Of a stretch of DNA of 34,644 bases, positions 1-7,810 are shown piece after piece (the first letter of the stretch is position 1; every line of letters starts with the position of its first letter). The notes under the pieces are model-generated. The model did no database searches, was not told where the DNA came from, and saw only the letters and a program-made list of their open reading frames with translations. This DNA comes from Candidatus Thorarchaeota archaeon (GTDB lineage Archaea > Asgardarchaeota > Thorarchaeia > Thorarchaeales > Thorarchaeaceae), in contig SDOA01000033.1 in the NCBI GenBank assembly GCA_004524595.1, positions 1 to 34,644 of the forward strand. Reading direction: 5' to 3'. A program made the position numbers and the translations under genes.

Positions 1-1
1 A

Positions 2-640
2 TTAGACTCTGGAGAACTCGTTACTTTTGGTTTATGTCTAATTGTTGTGTTTATAGCATACCTCTATAGAATTACAAAATACTATGGAAAATGTGATCCA
101 ACCTCATCAGACCCTTATATCGCATGTGAGATCGAGCACGATATATTGTCTAAGCCCAAATTAGGTCTCTATCTAATTCTTGCATCTGTTGGTGCATTGC
201 TCGGTGGTGAGGCTCTGTCATCCTTCGCTCATTTTGCAATCGATGAGATTGGACTTCCGATTATTCATGCGGCACTTTTATTGGTTGTATTCGCTGGAAC
301 TCCCGAATACCTCATCGTTGCGAGCAGCCATCGAAAGAAAGAACTTGAGATAGCTCTCAGCAATGCCTTTGGAGGCATTGTTCAGGTCTTCTTTGTTGTC
401 TTTGGGTTCACTATGATCGCGTCAGGAATACTTGGTTACTTTGACCCAATGCATCTTGGTCTAGAGATTCTTCCCATCGAGCTCTACTCTGTAGTACTGC
501 TGTTGTTTGCTTTCCCAACGATGTTCATATTAAGAGCAATGATAACAGACGATGCGAAGATTAATGCCTTAGAATCAGTTGCAATGATAGCTGTCTTTAT
601 CATGATGCTCTATATTCTACTGGTCTATGGGGGAATATGA
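2..640 (+). CDS. Ca2+/cation antiporter (CaCA family), C-terminal part, 5' end outside window
   Basis: The reading frame is open from base 2, so the gene starts before the window; the first possible internal start is GTG at 47. The visible ~212 residues hold about five hydrophobic segments. The stretch reading 'GTPEYLIVASS', followed by an 'ALSNAFGGIVQ' motif, matches the second alpha-repeat of sodium/calcium exchangers (T-x-PE, then an A-x-S/G-N-like segment), which forms half of the ion-binding site. The 'GGEALSSFA' segment before it fits the start of the same repeat. In this family the protein exchanges Ca2+ for Na+ or H+ across the cytoplasmic membrane. The first alpha-repeat is not visible. 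It ends 27 bp from a convergent small gene. Family assignment is fairly secure; ion specificity is unknown. Confidence 0.75.
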   Translation, partial: LDSGELVTFGLCLIVVFIAYLYRITKYYGKCDPTSSDPYIACEIEHDILSKPKLGLYLILASVGALLGGEALSSFAHFAIDEIGLPIIHAALLLVVFAGTPEYLIVASSHRKKELEIALSNAFGGIVQVFFVVFGFTMIASGILGYFDPMHLGLEILPIELYSVVLLLFAFPTMFILRAMITDDAKINALESVAMIAVFIMMLYILLVYGGI

Positions 641-667
641 TCTCACATCTCCTTGAACGAATCCAAA

Positions 668-904
668 TCAGTATTGGCGATATTCTCCTAAGATTTGGAC
701 TTTAATGATGCATTCTAGGTTCACGAACTCATCAGGTTCTTCCTTATTGCTGTGTTTTATCGCAACTACATCTTTTCCAACTAATGCAACAGTTCCTTCA
801 GCAACTATCATCATACCTGGTCCATAGAATCTTAGACGTTCGCCTGATTTGACTGCGTTCTGGAGAATACTCTTAAGTGTGTAATCTTTCTCGATTTCAG
901 ACAT
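668..904 (-). CDS. Small 78-aa protein, possibly Sm-like fold
   Basis: A 78-residue soluble, acidic protein. After an N-terminal helix-like stretch (to about residue 20) comes an alternating pattern suggesting five short beta strands: 'GERLRFYGPGMMIVAEG', then 'VALVGKDVVAIKH', then 'EFVNLECIIKVQIL'. The G-x-V-x-x-V-G-x-D-V-V pattern and the final 'FVNLECI' strand recall Sm/Lsm-like or other small RNA-binding barrels, but I cannot assign a family with confidence. The ATG at 904 lies about 28 nt from the centre of a TATA-like octamer (929-936), so the transcript would be almost leaderless. Its promoter is back to back with that of the peptidase gene at 1014. Expression looks real; function is unknown. 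Confidence 0.65.
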   Translation of the reverse strand: MSEIEKDYTLKSILQNAVKSGERLRFYGPGMMIVAEGTVALVGKDVVAIKHSNKEEPDEFVNLECIIKVQILGEYRQY

Positions 905-928
905 GTGTATTACTATTACATTCCATGG

Positions 929-936
929 AAATAAGG
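929..936 (-). promoter_or_regulatory. TATA-like box for the 668-904 gene
   Basis: On the minus strand the octamer reads CCTTATTT. Its centre is about 28 nt upstream of the ATG at 904, which is the archaeal TATA-to-start distance for a transcript with a leader of about 2 nt. No Shine-Dalgarno sequence precedes the ATG, which agrees with leaderless initiation. Confidence 0.45.
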
Positions 937-983
937 ATTGGCAAAACCTTAGGCGTTACCAATTCTTGCGCTAATCCGAATCT

Positions 984-991
984 CTTTTTAT
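984..991 (+). promoter_or_regulatory. TATA-like box for the caspase-like gene
   Basis: CTTTTTAT is centred about 26 nt upstream of the ATG at 1014. This favours a leaderless mRNA beginning at that ATG over the earlier ATG at 990, which overlaps the box itself. Confidence 0.45.
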
Positions 992-1013
992 GGATGCTAG
1001 TTTGACAAGTTGG

Positions 1014-1943
1014 ATGCATGAGATGTACAGGGAAAGTAGGTCGCTAATAGGTTTACTTCTTGTTTTCACAATGGTTGTAGCTCTATTACTCATACCATCT
1101 GTTTCAGCCTTTGGAACCTCTCAGGATACACGAGATGGATGGGCTGCCATAATGGAGATCAACTATTATCCAGAAGGTTGGACAGACATACCCACTAATT
1201 ATAATGACACACACAGGTGGGTAGACACACTAACAAGTCTTGGCTGGCAAGAGAGTCATATACTGATTGTGAATGAAGCATTTGATCTGGCACAAGTCGT
1301 AGAGGCTATTCAATTTCTTATTGATAACACTGACGAGAACGATATTGCACTCCTGTTCATTGCTGCTCATGGAATGTGGTTGAATAACACAATTGCCCAA
1401 AATGACACTTTTGTACACAAATGGGAAGAGATACCCAGTCAGAACAAATTGCTGTGTATCAGTTCATGTCTGGCTGGAAGATTCACAGAACTGGTCGCGG
1501 ATGATCCTAATCCCCAGATTGCTATCTCGGCTGTTGATGCAGATGAATACTCTTGGGCTGGTCTTGTGGAGGAAGGACTTCCTATAATAGGATGTGTGTG
1601 GAACTACTTCTTCACGAATGCATTACTCAATATCACTGCTGATACTGATTTTAATAATGATGTGAGTGTAGAGGAAGCGTTTGATTTTGCATACCCCCTC
1701 ACACGTGCATATTATGAAGACTACGTATATCCATACTCATATGAATGCAAATTATTGAATAACTTTGTAGCGCCTCATCCAGGAATGGATGACAACTACG
1801 AGGGCGAGCTTTCACTTCGATTAGAAGGCACTACATCACTTACTGAACCTGTAGTGATCTTTGATCTGGGGCTTGTAGCTATTCTGGCTTCTGTTGGGGT
1901 AGTGGTTGTTCTTATTCTAGTTGCTATAGTAAAACGACGATAA
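1014..1943 (+). CDS. Membrane-anchored clan CD (legumain/caspase-like) cysteine peptidase
   Basis: The frame extends up to ATG 990, but ATG 1014 is preferred because a TATA-like box covers 984-991; this gives 309 residues. A hydrophobic export signal (about residues 10-32, ending 'PSVSAF') is followed by a Rossmann-like core. The catalytic pair expected of C13/C14 clan CD peptidases is visible: His129 in 'LLFIAAHGMW' and Cys162 in 'LLCISSCLAG', each after a hydrophobic strand. A 'DTDFNNDVSVEEAF' stretch resembles the acidic loop common after the core in secreted relatives and may bind Ca2+. One helix near the C-terminus followed by 'KRR' anchors it with the catalytic domain outside. It might process surface proteins. 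The fold call is good; the substrate is unknown, and the specificity residues cannot be judged. Confidence 0.65.
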   Translation: MHEMYRESRSLIGLLLVFTMVVALLLIPSVSAFGTSQDTRDGWAAIMEINYYPEGWTDIPTNYNDTHRWVDTLTSLGWQESHILIVNEAFDLAQVVEAIQFLIDNTDENDIALLFIAAHGMWLNNTIAQNDTFVHKWEEIPSQNKLLCISSCLAGRFTELVADDPNPQIAISAVDADEYSWAGLVEEGLPIIGCVWNYFFTNALLNITADTDFNNDVSVEEAFDFAYPLTRAYYEDYVYPYSYECKLLNNFVAPHPGMDDNYEGELSLRLEGTTSLTEPVVIFDLGLVAILASVGVVVVLILVAIVKRR

Positions 1944-2040
1944 CTAGATTATTTTACAGGAATCTGTCTTGGTCTCAGTATTATCCATTATCTGATCTAC
2001 ATACAGCGTAGACTCGTAATTGTTACTTCCTAATTTAAGT

Positions 2041-2080
2041 GGAAAAAAACGAGAAATGGACATCTCAAATCGAGATGTCC
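2041..2080 (-). terminator. Hairpin plus U-tract terminator of kbl
   Basis: Bases 2058-2080 form a perfect 9-bp inverted repeat (GGACATCTC / GAGATGTCC) with a 5-nt loop. Read on the minus strand it lies 12 nt after the kbl stop codon and is followed by a CG and seven consecutive T residues (2042-2050). This looks like an intrinsic terminator; the U-tract alone would be enough for archaeal RNA polymerase. Confidence 0.75.
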
Positions 2081-2092
2081 CAGAGTAATCTT

Positions 2093-3280
2093 TTAAATGA
2101 TACCTACTCGCTTGCCGACCTTCTCGTAGGCTGCTAGAGCAATGTCTAGCTGCTCGTTGGTCAGACCAGAGTTCATGATGTTTCTAATCCTGGCCTTGTC
2201 ACGTGCAACCATCGGGAATACGATTGGTAAGGCGAGGATACCTTCTTTATAGAGACCCTCACTTAGAGCAACTGCTTTTGAGCTCTCACCACACATTGCA
2301 GGAATGATTGGCGTCTGACTGTGTCCTGTGTCAAATCCCATCTGCTGGAGTCCCTTGATGAAGTATTCTCGATTCTCCCAGAGTGTCTTTACATGTTCCT
2401 CTTCGGTTTCCAGCACATCAATAGCTGCAATACATGCAGCTGCAGTGGCTGGTGGATGTGAGGCACTGAGTAGCCATGAACGGCTCTTGTTCAAAGCGTA
2501 GTTCACCATATCACGACTTCCTGAGACGTGACCGCCCATGACTCCGAAGGCCTTTGAGAACGTACCCATCTCGAAATGGACATCCTTGTGTGTGAGATTG
2601 AAATGTGAAACAATACCTCGACCGCCTTTACCTAAAACGGCCTCGCCATGAGCATCGTCCACGTATATCATGGCTCCATGCGGTTTTGCAGCCTTGACGA
2701 TTCCATCCAGAGGTGCGATGTCTCCATCCATTGAAAAGACTCCATCTGTGATGAGAAGCATCTTCTCAGGTTTTTCCTTCTCGACCTCTTCAAGAACCCT
2801 CTCAAGGTCTGCAACGTCATTATGCTTATAGACAAAGCGAGTAGCCTTCGTCAGTCGTACGCCATCAATGATTGACCCGTGATTTAGTTCATCGCTAATG
2901 ACTGCATCGTTTTTATCAACAAGTTGGGGGATAAGACCCTCGTTTGTCGCAAATCCAGCACTATATGTGAGTGATGCCTCAGCATCTTTAAATGTAGCGA
3001 GACGTTTCTCCAATTCTAGATGGAGGTCCATGGTGCCAGCAATGGCACGGACAGAACCTGAGCCAACACCGTGTGTCTTGATGGCTTCAAGAGCTGCTTC
3101 CTTGAGCTTTGGGTGGTTGCTGAGATTCAGATAATTGTTGGAGCAAAGCATGATGACTTCTTTGCCATCAATCTTTGCCTTTGGGGTACTAGGACCCTGA
3201 AGCTCTCGAATTCTCCAGTTTAAATTCTGCTCGACGAGTTTGTTGTATTCGTCACGCATCCAACCTGTTGGGTCTCTCAT
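2093..3280 (-). CDS. kbl: Glycine C-acetyltransferase (2-amino-3-ketobutyrate CoA ligase)
   Basis: A PLP-dependent alpha-oxoamine synthase of 395 residues, the normal family length. In threonine breakdown it cleaves 2-amino-3-ketobutyrate with CoA to glycine and acetyl-CoA in the cytoplasm. Seen: 'LCSNNYLNL' near the N-terminus, the cofactor-stacking 'DELNHGS', the 'VDDAHG' motif (Asp208-His211 region) and the Schiff-base lysine at about residue 243 in 'GTFSKAFG'. The frame extends to a TTG at 3292, but a GGTGA box exactly 5 nt before ATG 3280 fixes the start. No threonine dehydrogenase gene is adjacent. Other members (8-amino-7-oxononanoate synthase, serine palmitoyltransferase) cannot be excluded by motif alone, but there is no biotin or lipid gene nearby and overall similarity favours Kbl. 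It has its own promoter, palindrome and terminator. Confidence 0.9.
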   Translation of the reverse strand: MRDPTGWMRDEYNKLVEQNLNWRIRELQGPSTPKAKIDGKEVIMLCSNNYLNLSNHPKLKEAALEAIKTHGVGSGSVRAIAGTMDLHLELEKRLATFKDAEASLTYSAGFATNEGLIPQLVDKNDAVISDELNHGSIIDGVRLTKATRFVYKHNDVADLERVLEEVEKEKPEKMLLITDGVFSMDGDIAPLDGIVKAAKPHGAMIYVDDAHGEAVLGKGGRGIVSHFNLTHKDVHFEMGTFSKAFGVMGGHVSGSRDMVNYALNKSRSWLLSASHPPATAAACIAAIDVLETEEEHVKTLWENREYFIKGLQQMGFDTGHSQTPIIPAMCGESSKAVALSEGLYKEGILALPIVFPMVARDKARIRNIMNSGLTNEQLDIALAAYEKVGKRVGII

Positions 3281-3285
3281 GATCT

Positions 3286-3290
3286 TCACC
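3286..3290 (-). promoter_or_regulatory. Shine-Dalgarno box deciding the kbl start
   Basis: GGTGA on the minus strand, 5 nt before ATG 3280. The same box with the same 5-nt spacing occurs before the pirin, aspartase and winged-helix genes here. Confidence 0.7.
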
Positions 3291-3308
3291 AATTAGAAAC
3301 GGTCATCT

Positions 3309-3337
3309 CACTCCCGAGGAGTGGACTTATCTATATG
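3309..3337 (-). promoter_or_regulatory. kbl promoter with a perfect palindrome over the start site
   Basis: The minus strand reads CATATAG at 3331-3337 as a TATA-like element, placing transcription start near 3308. Between it and the start site is a perfect 6-bp inverted repeat, 3309-3323 (CACTCC-CGA-GGAGTG). A repressor bound there would block the core promoter. The placement is seen; operator function is inferred. A second short repeat (AGGGC...GCCCT) lies at 3338-3355, between this promoter and the stop codon of the upstream SBBP gene. Confidence 0.35.
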
Positions 3338-3358
3338 AGGGCGCGATTCTTGCCCTAT

Positions 3359-4930
3359 TTATGAGCTTCGATGTTTACCATAAACAATTCCTATTACCAC
3401 AAGTACTACTATTATTCCGATAATTGATCCGATAACGATAATGTCGTAGTTTGCTTCTGTTGATGTGAGAACTGTAAATTTGCAGACAAACATGTCAAAA
3501 TCTCCCCCTTTGTACGAATCCTGATACGGTTCTACAAGTGGGAAATTCGTAATAGAGCTTGTGTGGCCGAACATGATAATGCTGTTGGTTCTAATATCCA
3601 AACCCAAACCAAAACTGTAGTCAGCTCCTGAACCTCCATAATAGGATGCAAATTGATTGAACTGACCGTTTTTGTTTAGTTTGCAGATAAACGCATCAAT
3701 GTATCTATTATACCCCTGATATTGATCTATTGTTGGAAGATCACTCGACCTAGTGCTTCCGCAAATAACCAGATCTCCATTATTATCTACCACAACTCCA
3801 TGGACACCATCATACTGACTTCCACCAAAAAAGGTCGAGAAGCCTATGGAATAATCATTCCCATCAATCTTTGCTATGAATCCATCTGTTTCTCCTCCTG
3901 CATAGCTGGATTGGTTGGCATTAACAAGAGGAAAAGATATGGAATTGGTTTCGCCAATGAAAATTATGTTGTCATTATGATCAACAGTCAATTCTGTCAA
4001 TCCCCACTGCCTATTACCTCCATAATAACTACTGAAGAGGAGTTCCTGGCCATCTGCGCTTAATTTACTGATGTAATTATCATATGTGCTGGTACTTTTG
4101 TTGCACAGGTTGCTTACTTGTGGAAAATCATCTGAGTCTGTATACCCAGCAATAATGATATTATCTACTGAATCCAGAGTCATGCTCCTGATGCTTTCAA
4201 AGCCATTTCCACCAAGATATGTTGAGAAGAAAATAGTCTGACCATCACCACTTATCTTAGTTACAAAACTATCAGTTCCATTCTTTTTATTGGGCTGGTA
4301 TGTATCTTCTGTTGCTGTAAGCCCATCAATGTCAGTACTACCTACAAGGATGATGTTATCCGAAGAATCAATCCCGAGATCAACGACCCAAGTGCTTGTT
4401 CCGCAAATGTATGTTGAAAAAATGAGCTCCTGTCCATCCGAGCTAAATTTGGCAAGAAAGACCTCTCTTGTACTTGTACTTCTGTTATCCTTGATAGGAT
4501 TCTTTAATGGTAAGTTGGTGCTATCAGTTGTACCTGCAACAACAATATCATCGTTGCTGTCGACTGCAACGGTATAGATGTACTCGTCAGCGCTTCCGCC
4601 AAAAAATGTTGAAAAAATGAGTTCTTGTCCATCCGGACTGAACTTGAAGATAACCCCATCATCTGATCCATTTATCTCAAGCTGATATCCATTCACTATC
4701 GGAAAATCAGTCGATGGACTTTTTGAAGCCAGTACAATATTCCCCTGTGAGTCTATTGCTACTCTCCCTGTACCATCCTCGCCATTCCCCCCAAGAAGCG
4801 TTGAGAATTCAATATTTAGAGGACAAACGTTTCCTTCCTCATCACTAACAGCAATTCCTATTGTTATTAAAAAGACACTTGATAGAATCAACCCGACTAC
4901 GAAAATGACACGCGCTGTATTCTGTTTCAA
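3359..4930 (-). CDS. Cell-surface seven-repeat SBBP beta-propeller protein
   Basis: About 523 residues from a TTG start. An N-terminal hydrophobic segment ('VIFVVGLILSSVFLITIGIA') is an export signal, and a final helix ('IIGIIVVLVVIGIVYG') with the tail KHRSS anchors the protein outside the cell. Between them are seven SBBP repeats of roughly 55-65 residues. Each starts 'FST/FSS/FAS-x-x-GG' (one copy has CG), followed by 'VAVDSNDDIVVAG'-like strands and a 'T-x-S-x-x-FP' turn: exactly one seven-bladed propeller. Such domains are usually binding or adhesion modules with no catalytic role. The frame extends to TTG 4969, but TTG 4930 has AGGTGG 5 nt upstream and sits directly before the signal peptide. 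The ligand is unknown. Confidence 0.8.
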   Translation of the reverse strand: MKQNTARVIFVVGLILSSVFLITIGIAVSDEEGNVCPLNIEFSTLLGGNGEDGTGRVAIDSQGNIVLASKSPSTDFPIVNGYQLEINGSDDGVIFKFSPDGQELIFSTFFGGSADEYIYTVAVDSNDDIVVAGTTDSTNLPLKNPIKDNRSTSTREVFLAKFSSDGQELIFSTYICGTSTWVVDLGIDSSDNIILVGSTDIDGLTATEDTYQPNKKNGTDSFVTKISGDGQTIFFSTYLGGNGFESIRSMTLDSVDNIIIAGYTDSDDFPQVSNLCNKSTSTYDNYISKLSADGQELLFSSYYGGNRQWGLTELTVDHNDNIIFIGETNSISFPLVNANQSSYAGGETDGFIAKIDGNDYSIGFSTFFGGSQYDGVHGVVVDNNGDLVICGSTRSSDLPTIDQYQGYNRYIDAFICKLNKNGQFNQFASYYGGSGADYSFGLGLDIRTNSIIMFGHTSSITNFPLVEPYQDSYKGGDFDMFVCKFTVLTSTEANYDIIVIGSIIGIIVVLVVIGIVYGKHRSS

Positions 4931-4935
4931 ATCAA

Positions 4936-4941
4936 CCACCT
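4936..4941 (-). promoter_or_regulatory. Shine-Dalgarno box deciding the SBBP gene start
   Basis: AGGTGG on the minus strand with 5 nt to a TTG codon at 4930. The TTG at the far end of the frame (4969) has no such box. The remaining ~230 bp up to 5203 carry divergent promoters; candidates are an AT-rich ATTATAAG element near 5013-5020 (minus) and TATTTATT at 5111-5118 (plus). Confidence 0.5.
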
Positions 4942-5193
4942 GTTTTTTGAAATGGACCTGAACCTGCAATGACTACAAGTTTCGACTAATTCGCTAAACA
5001 TTTTCTCTGCTTACTTATAATCTAAGATTTCATAGCAAGAATTCTCTTCTTGCTTTTATCTTGAGAGAAGTATAGACTAGTTTTCCGATTCTGTAAACGG
5101 ATAATCATCATATTTATTGCATTGAACCTAAGAAAAATGGAAGCAGTGTAATAGGCCGCGTCTCCATTTCATAGATAATGAAATCACCCTGAG

Positions 5194-5198
5194 GGAGG
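5194..5198 (+). promoter_or_regulatory. Shine-Dalgarno box of the 5204 gene
   Basis: GGAGG within GAGGGAGGGA, 5 nt before ATG 5204. This is the strongest purine-rich ribosome-binding site in the window. Confidence 0.7.
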
Positions 5199-5203
5199 GA
5201 ACA

Positions 5204-6682
5204 ATGGCAAACCCGATATCATTGAGGAAACAGGCTAATCTACTTTCAATCACTGTACTATTAATATCAGCTAGCTCTATCTGCTGTGTTTCTGGAGCAG
5301 AGAATACTCCTCCGACAGTAACTGAAGATTTTCTATTTGCGCCTTCATGGAACCTGGATCTGTCTGATTCTTATTCAGGCAGTTTAGGTATTCCTGGATT
5401 TGGAGTGAGCTTTAGTTTTTCATATTCCTTTGATGCAGGTGTAGCGTTACCTGTCATTCTATCGGTGGCACATCCGAAATACGTACTCCCAGATACCAGT
5501 TCAATTCTCAATGTGACTGCATTGGGCGATGATTCAGCACGAGCCTGGGCGTATGCTTCAGGCTCTTTTGATGCAAATTTGGACGCAGGCCTCTTCGGTG
5601 TTTATAATCTTGTAGACAGGTCAATCAATCTGGGCGATGAAGTGGATTTTGTAACACCTTTAGGTATTCAAGACTCGCAGGCTCTTGATGCAGAAATGGT
5701 CCTTGGTTCTCAGACAATTAGTATGATATTGTACTCCACTACTATTGAGCTAAAACTCAGAATATCTACTCAGGTCATCACATCGACTTCTCTTTCAACG
5801 CACATGAGTATGAGTGGTGATGCTTTGACAGCACCTATTGATGAAAATCTGGAATGGCTCTCAGAGGACACTATTCAGTCAATTCCCTTTACAGTGAATG
5901 ATCAAGAGGGTACATATGTTGACCTCTCATTTAAAGAAGTGACTCTCTATCTCTATACTCTCATCTTCACTATCGTCAGTTTTACTGTGTACTTGGTCAT
6001 CGATGGTACTACCATGGCAAGTATTACAATTCCTGTGCCAGGATTGGATTTTGTAATCGCTGGAGAGAGCTCAGCACCTGAAGGAGATGTCTCATTCCAT
6101 ATCCTTGCAGATGCTTCAGGCACAACACGTGACCTTGGGAACAAACTACTATCGATATATGTAGGTGTCCCACTATTGTTTCCAGCCTTTCTCTCACCTG
6201 GATTCCTCCTGATGGTGATTCCTGCTGCGATAGGGATTGCATATGGTCGAAAGAGGGATGAGGGTTCGAAGGCTCTCGGTTCTGTCCTGCTTATGATTGT
6301 TCTCTTTGGAGCAGCATTGAGTCTTGGATTTCAACTAAGCAGTCAATCTGGTTTCGACAGCTTCCTAATCAATTGGATGACACTTGTTGTCCCTATCTTT
6401 GTATTTACTGGAGACTTCATTGCTTTCTTCTTGACTTACTTACCTTGGATGTTAGGCGGTTTGGCAATTGGAGGGGCAACGAAACGACCAAAGATTGGAG
6501 TAATTCTTGCATTTGGAATTCCCTTTACTCTATTTCTCTTGGCACATTATATTGCGACTGGATTTATTGGACTCACTGCAATCACAGATGTTGAGGTCAG
6601 TCGTAATATTCTCGTTTCAGGAACAATTGCCGCTTGTTTTGGCGCTGTTGGCGGAGCTATTTGCAAAAATCACAATAGCTAA
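5204..6682 (+). CDS. Exported polytopic membrane protein of unknown function
   Basis: A 492-residue protein I do not recognise. Residues about 8-31 form a signal peptide ending 'CCVSGAEN'. Residues 32 to about 305 are an extracellular, Ser/Thr-rich, beta-strand-like domain with low charge. The last ~180 residues hold about six hydrophobic segments, with 'YGRKRDEG' as the first cytoplasmic loop and 'GGATKRPK' as another. Cysteines are rare (three in all, none forming a site). The order of large outer domain then membrane bundle suggests a surface receptor or transporter accessory, but nothing indicates a substrate. It is divergent from the SBBP surface gene, with a 270-bp shared upstream region, and stands alone on its strand. 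Confidence 0.7.
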   Translation: MANPISLRKQANLLSITVLLISASSICCVSGAENTPPTVTEDFLFAPSWNLDLSDSYSGSLGIPGFGVSFSFSYSFDAGVALPVILSVAHPKYVLPDTSSILNVTALGDDSARAWAYASGSFDANLDAGLFGVYNLVDRSINLGDEVDFVTPLGIQDSQALDAEMVLGSQTISMILYSTTIELKLRISTQVITSTSLSTHMSMSGDALTAPIDENLEWLSEDTIQSIPFTVNDQEGTYVDLSFKEVTLYLYTLIFTIVSFTVYLVIDGTTMASITIPVPGLDFVIAGESSAPEGDVSFHILADASGTTRDLGNKLLSIYVGVPLLFPAFLSPGFLLMVIPAAIGIAYGRKRDEGSKALGSVLLMIVLFGAALSLGFQLSSQSGFDSFLINWMTLVVPIFVFTGDFIAFFLTYLPWMLGGLAIGGATKRPKIGVILAFGIPFTLFLLAHYIATGFIGLTAITDVEVSRNILVSGTIAACFGAVGGAICKNHNS

Positions 6683-7148
6683 AAGAATGGTATTAAGGGA
6701 TTTTGATTCTAGTATGCGTATCGGTAAGCAAACGGACAAATGGGATTTTTAATTCATAATGAGGTATGGCCAATAAGAAAGCTGGCATAAGCTTATTTAT
6801 AGTACCTTTAGTCTTTGAGTCTGCCTGAATATGGTAAATGACACGCTTATAGTAGATTCAGAGTTTGCTCTTACTAACCTCACACCTGCAGGAAGAGTGG
6901 CAGTAGCAATTATTCGGTGTGAAGGGATAATGATAGCTCCATCAGCTTCTGTCTAAGAATTATTGAACATCAAGCGTAGCTGTCAGGAGATTAACGCTGG
7001 GGGATATTAACAAAGTACAACAAGAATGGCGAAAAACCGCCTTCTCTTCTTACTGCATTTTCGATGAAGTCCATAATATAATGAGTAGTGGTAAGGGTCC
7101 CCCTCCCCACCACCTATGCAGCAGATTTGTTTTCTTTTGCCCCCGAAC
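6683..7148. other. 466-bp intergenic region with one short ORF and two hairpins
   Basis: No long gene is present. It contains a 41-codon ORF (6831-6956), a small hairpin GGCG-AAAAAC-CGCC at 7028-7041 followed on the plus strand by pyrimidine-rich TTCTCTTCTT (a weak terminator candidate), and a GC-rich inverted repeat at 7088-7113 (GTGGT/ACCAC plus GGG/CCC inside) downstream of the winged-helix gene's stop codon. No tRNA-like cloverleaf was seen. Confidence 0.4.
6831..6956 (+). CDS. Possible 41-codon small ORF
   Basis: ATG to TAA, 41 codons, starting 4-8 nt after the transcription start predicted from TTATTTATAG at 6793-6802. The peptide contains 'DTLIVDSEFALTNLTPAGRV' followed by 'AVAIIRCEG'. 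The 'TPAGR-x-x-V-A-I-I-R-x-x-G' portion faintly resembles the N-terminus of MnmE-type GTPases, so it could be a remnant rather than a gene. Only the promoter spacing supports expression. Confidence 0.25.
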   Translation: MVNDTLIVDSEFALTNLTPAGRVAVAIIRCEGIMIAPSASV

Positions 7149-7592
7149 TTATGGATATTTTATTGATAGTTTGTCTGCGATAGCTGCAGTCAATTTGCTG
7201 GTATCCATTCTTTTCAGAAAATTCTGGATTGACAGTAATTCGTTAGTAAGCCCTTCCAAAGAGGTAGTCTGTTCTTGGACCCAATTATGAACACCCTCTT
7301 TGATTGTGTCTGTTGTGACCTGATATCTCCTAGGTCTTGGCAGAAGTTTCACTAAAACGAATCCTCTATTGGCAAGTCGATTTAATCTATCATATAATTG
7401 CGTCTTCTTTAGTTTTGTAGAGTCTAATAACTCATCCAGAATCTCCATGGCTGATGGAAATTTCCCGTGCAATTCTCTGAAAGATGAAATTGTATTGATT
7501 ATACTTGCATCCGTTGATGTGAGTACTTGATCTAGAAGATATTCAACTGGTGCCCCTTCCACGTCAATACTTAGAATCGGTAGATCAATCAA
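7149..7592 (-). CDS. Winged-helix DNA-binding protein (MarR/TrmB-like)
   Basis: A 147-residue soluble protein. Residues about 28-95 form a winged helix: helix 'ASIINTISSFRELHG', the pair 'PSAMEILDELL' and 'KKTQLYDRLNRLANRGFV', and a wing 'LVKLLPRPRRYQVT'. A C-terminal amphipathic helix (about residues 108-147, 'LEGLTNELLSIQNFLKRM') probably dimerises. It is likely a transcriptional regulator. The start is a TTG at 7592, supported by GGTGA 5 nt upstream; a GTG at codon 11 is the alternative. It is divergent from the gene at 7811 across a 218-bp region with inverted repeats, which could hold its own operator. The ligand is unknown. Confidence 0.75.
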   Translation of the reverse strand: MIDLPILSIDVEGAPVEYLLDQVLTSTDASIINTISSFRELHGKFPSAMEILDELLDSTKLKKTQLYDRLNRLANRGFVLVKLLPRPRRYQVTTDTIKEGVHNWVQEQTTSLEGLTNELLSIQNFLKRMDTSKLTAAIADKLSIKYP

Positions 7593-7597
7593 TTACT

Positions 7598-7602
7598 TCA
7601 CC
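7598..7602 (-). promoter_or_regulatory. Shine-Dalgarno box supporting a TTG start
   Basis: GGTGA on the minus strand, 5 nt before TTG 7592. It decides the start of the winged-helix gene in favour of the rare TTG codon. Confidence 0.6.
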
Positions 7603-7665
7603 ACGTCGTATCTAATACTCAAGTGGCAAATGAATACACGAATGATATGATAAGAATTTTTTACG

Positions 7666-7730
7666 GTTCAGTTATTTTTCACTGCCAAAATTCCGATGGT
7701 AGTACTGAACAACAACGGGACAATACCATC
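7666..7730. repeat. Two interleaved inverted repeats in a divergent intergenic region
   Basis: Repeat A is GTTCAGT (7666-7672) with ACTGAAC (7704-7710); repeat B is GATGGTA (7695-7701) with TACCATC (7724-7730). All four arms match perfectly, and the left arm of B lies inside the loop of A. As RNA this would be a pseudoknot-like arrangement; as DNA the arms could be regulator sites. It lies between the winged-helix gene (minus) and the 7811 gene (plus). Confidence 0.45.
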
Positions 7731-7810
7731 ATTCTTGAGTCTTGTTTTTGTATCAAAAAGTAGTTACGTAGCAAAGATTTGATTAGATAGCAGGGTACGT
7801 ATGAACTACA

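Noticed and set aside
3722..4063. Open frame of 113 codons on the plus strand inside the SBBP gene
   Set aside because: It is antisense to a clearly coding repeat protein; the peptide shows no repeat or domain structure and has no promoter or ribosome-binding site.
6831..6956. MnmE (tRNA modification GTPase) N-terminus
   Set aside because: The resemblance is confined to about 15 residues, the glycine pattern is incomplete, and no downstream MnmE sequence exists in any frame.
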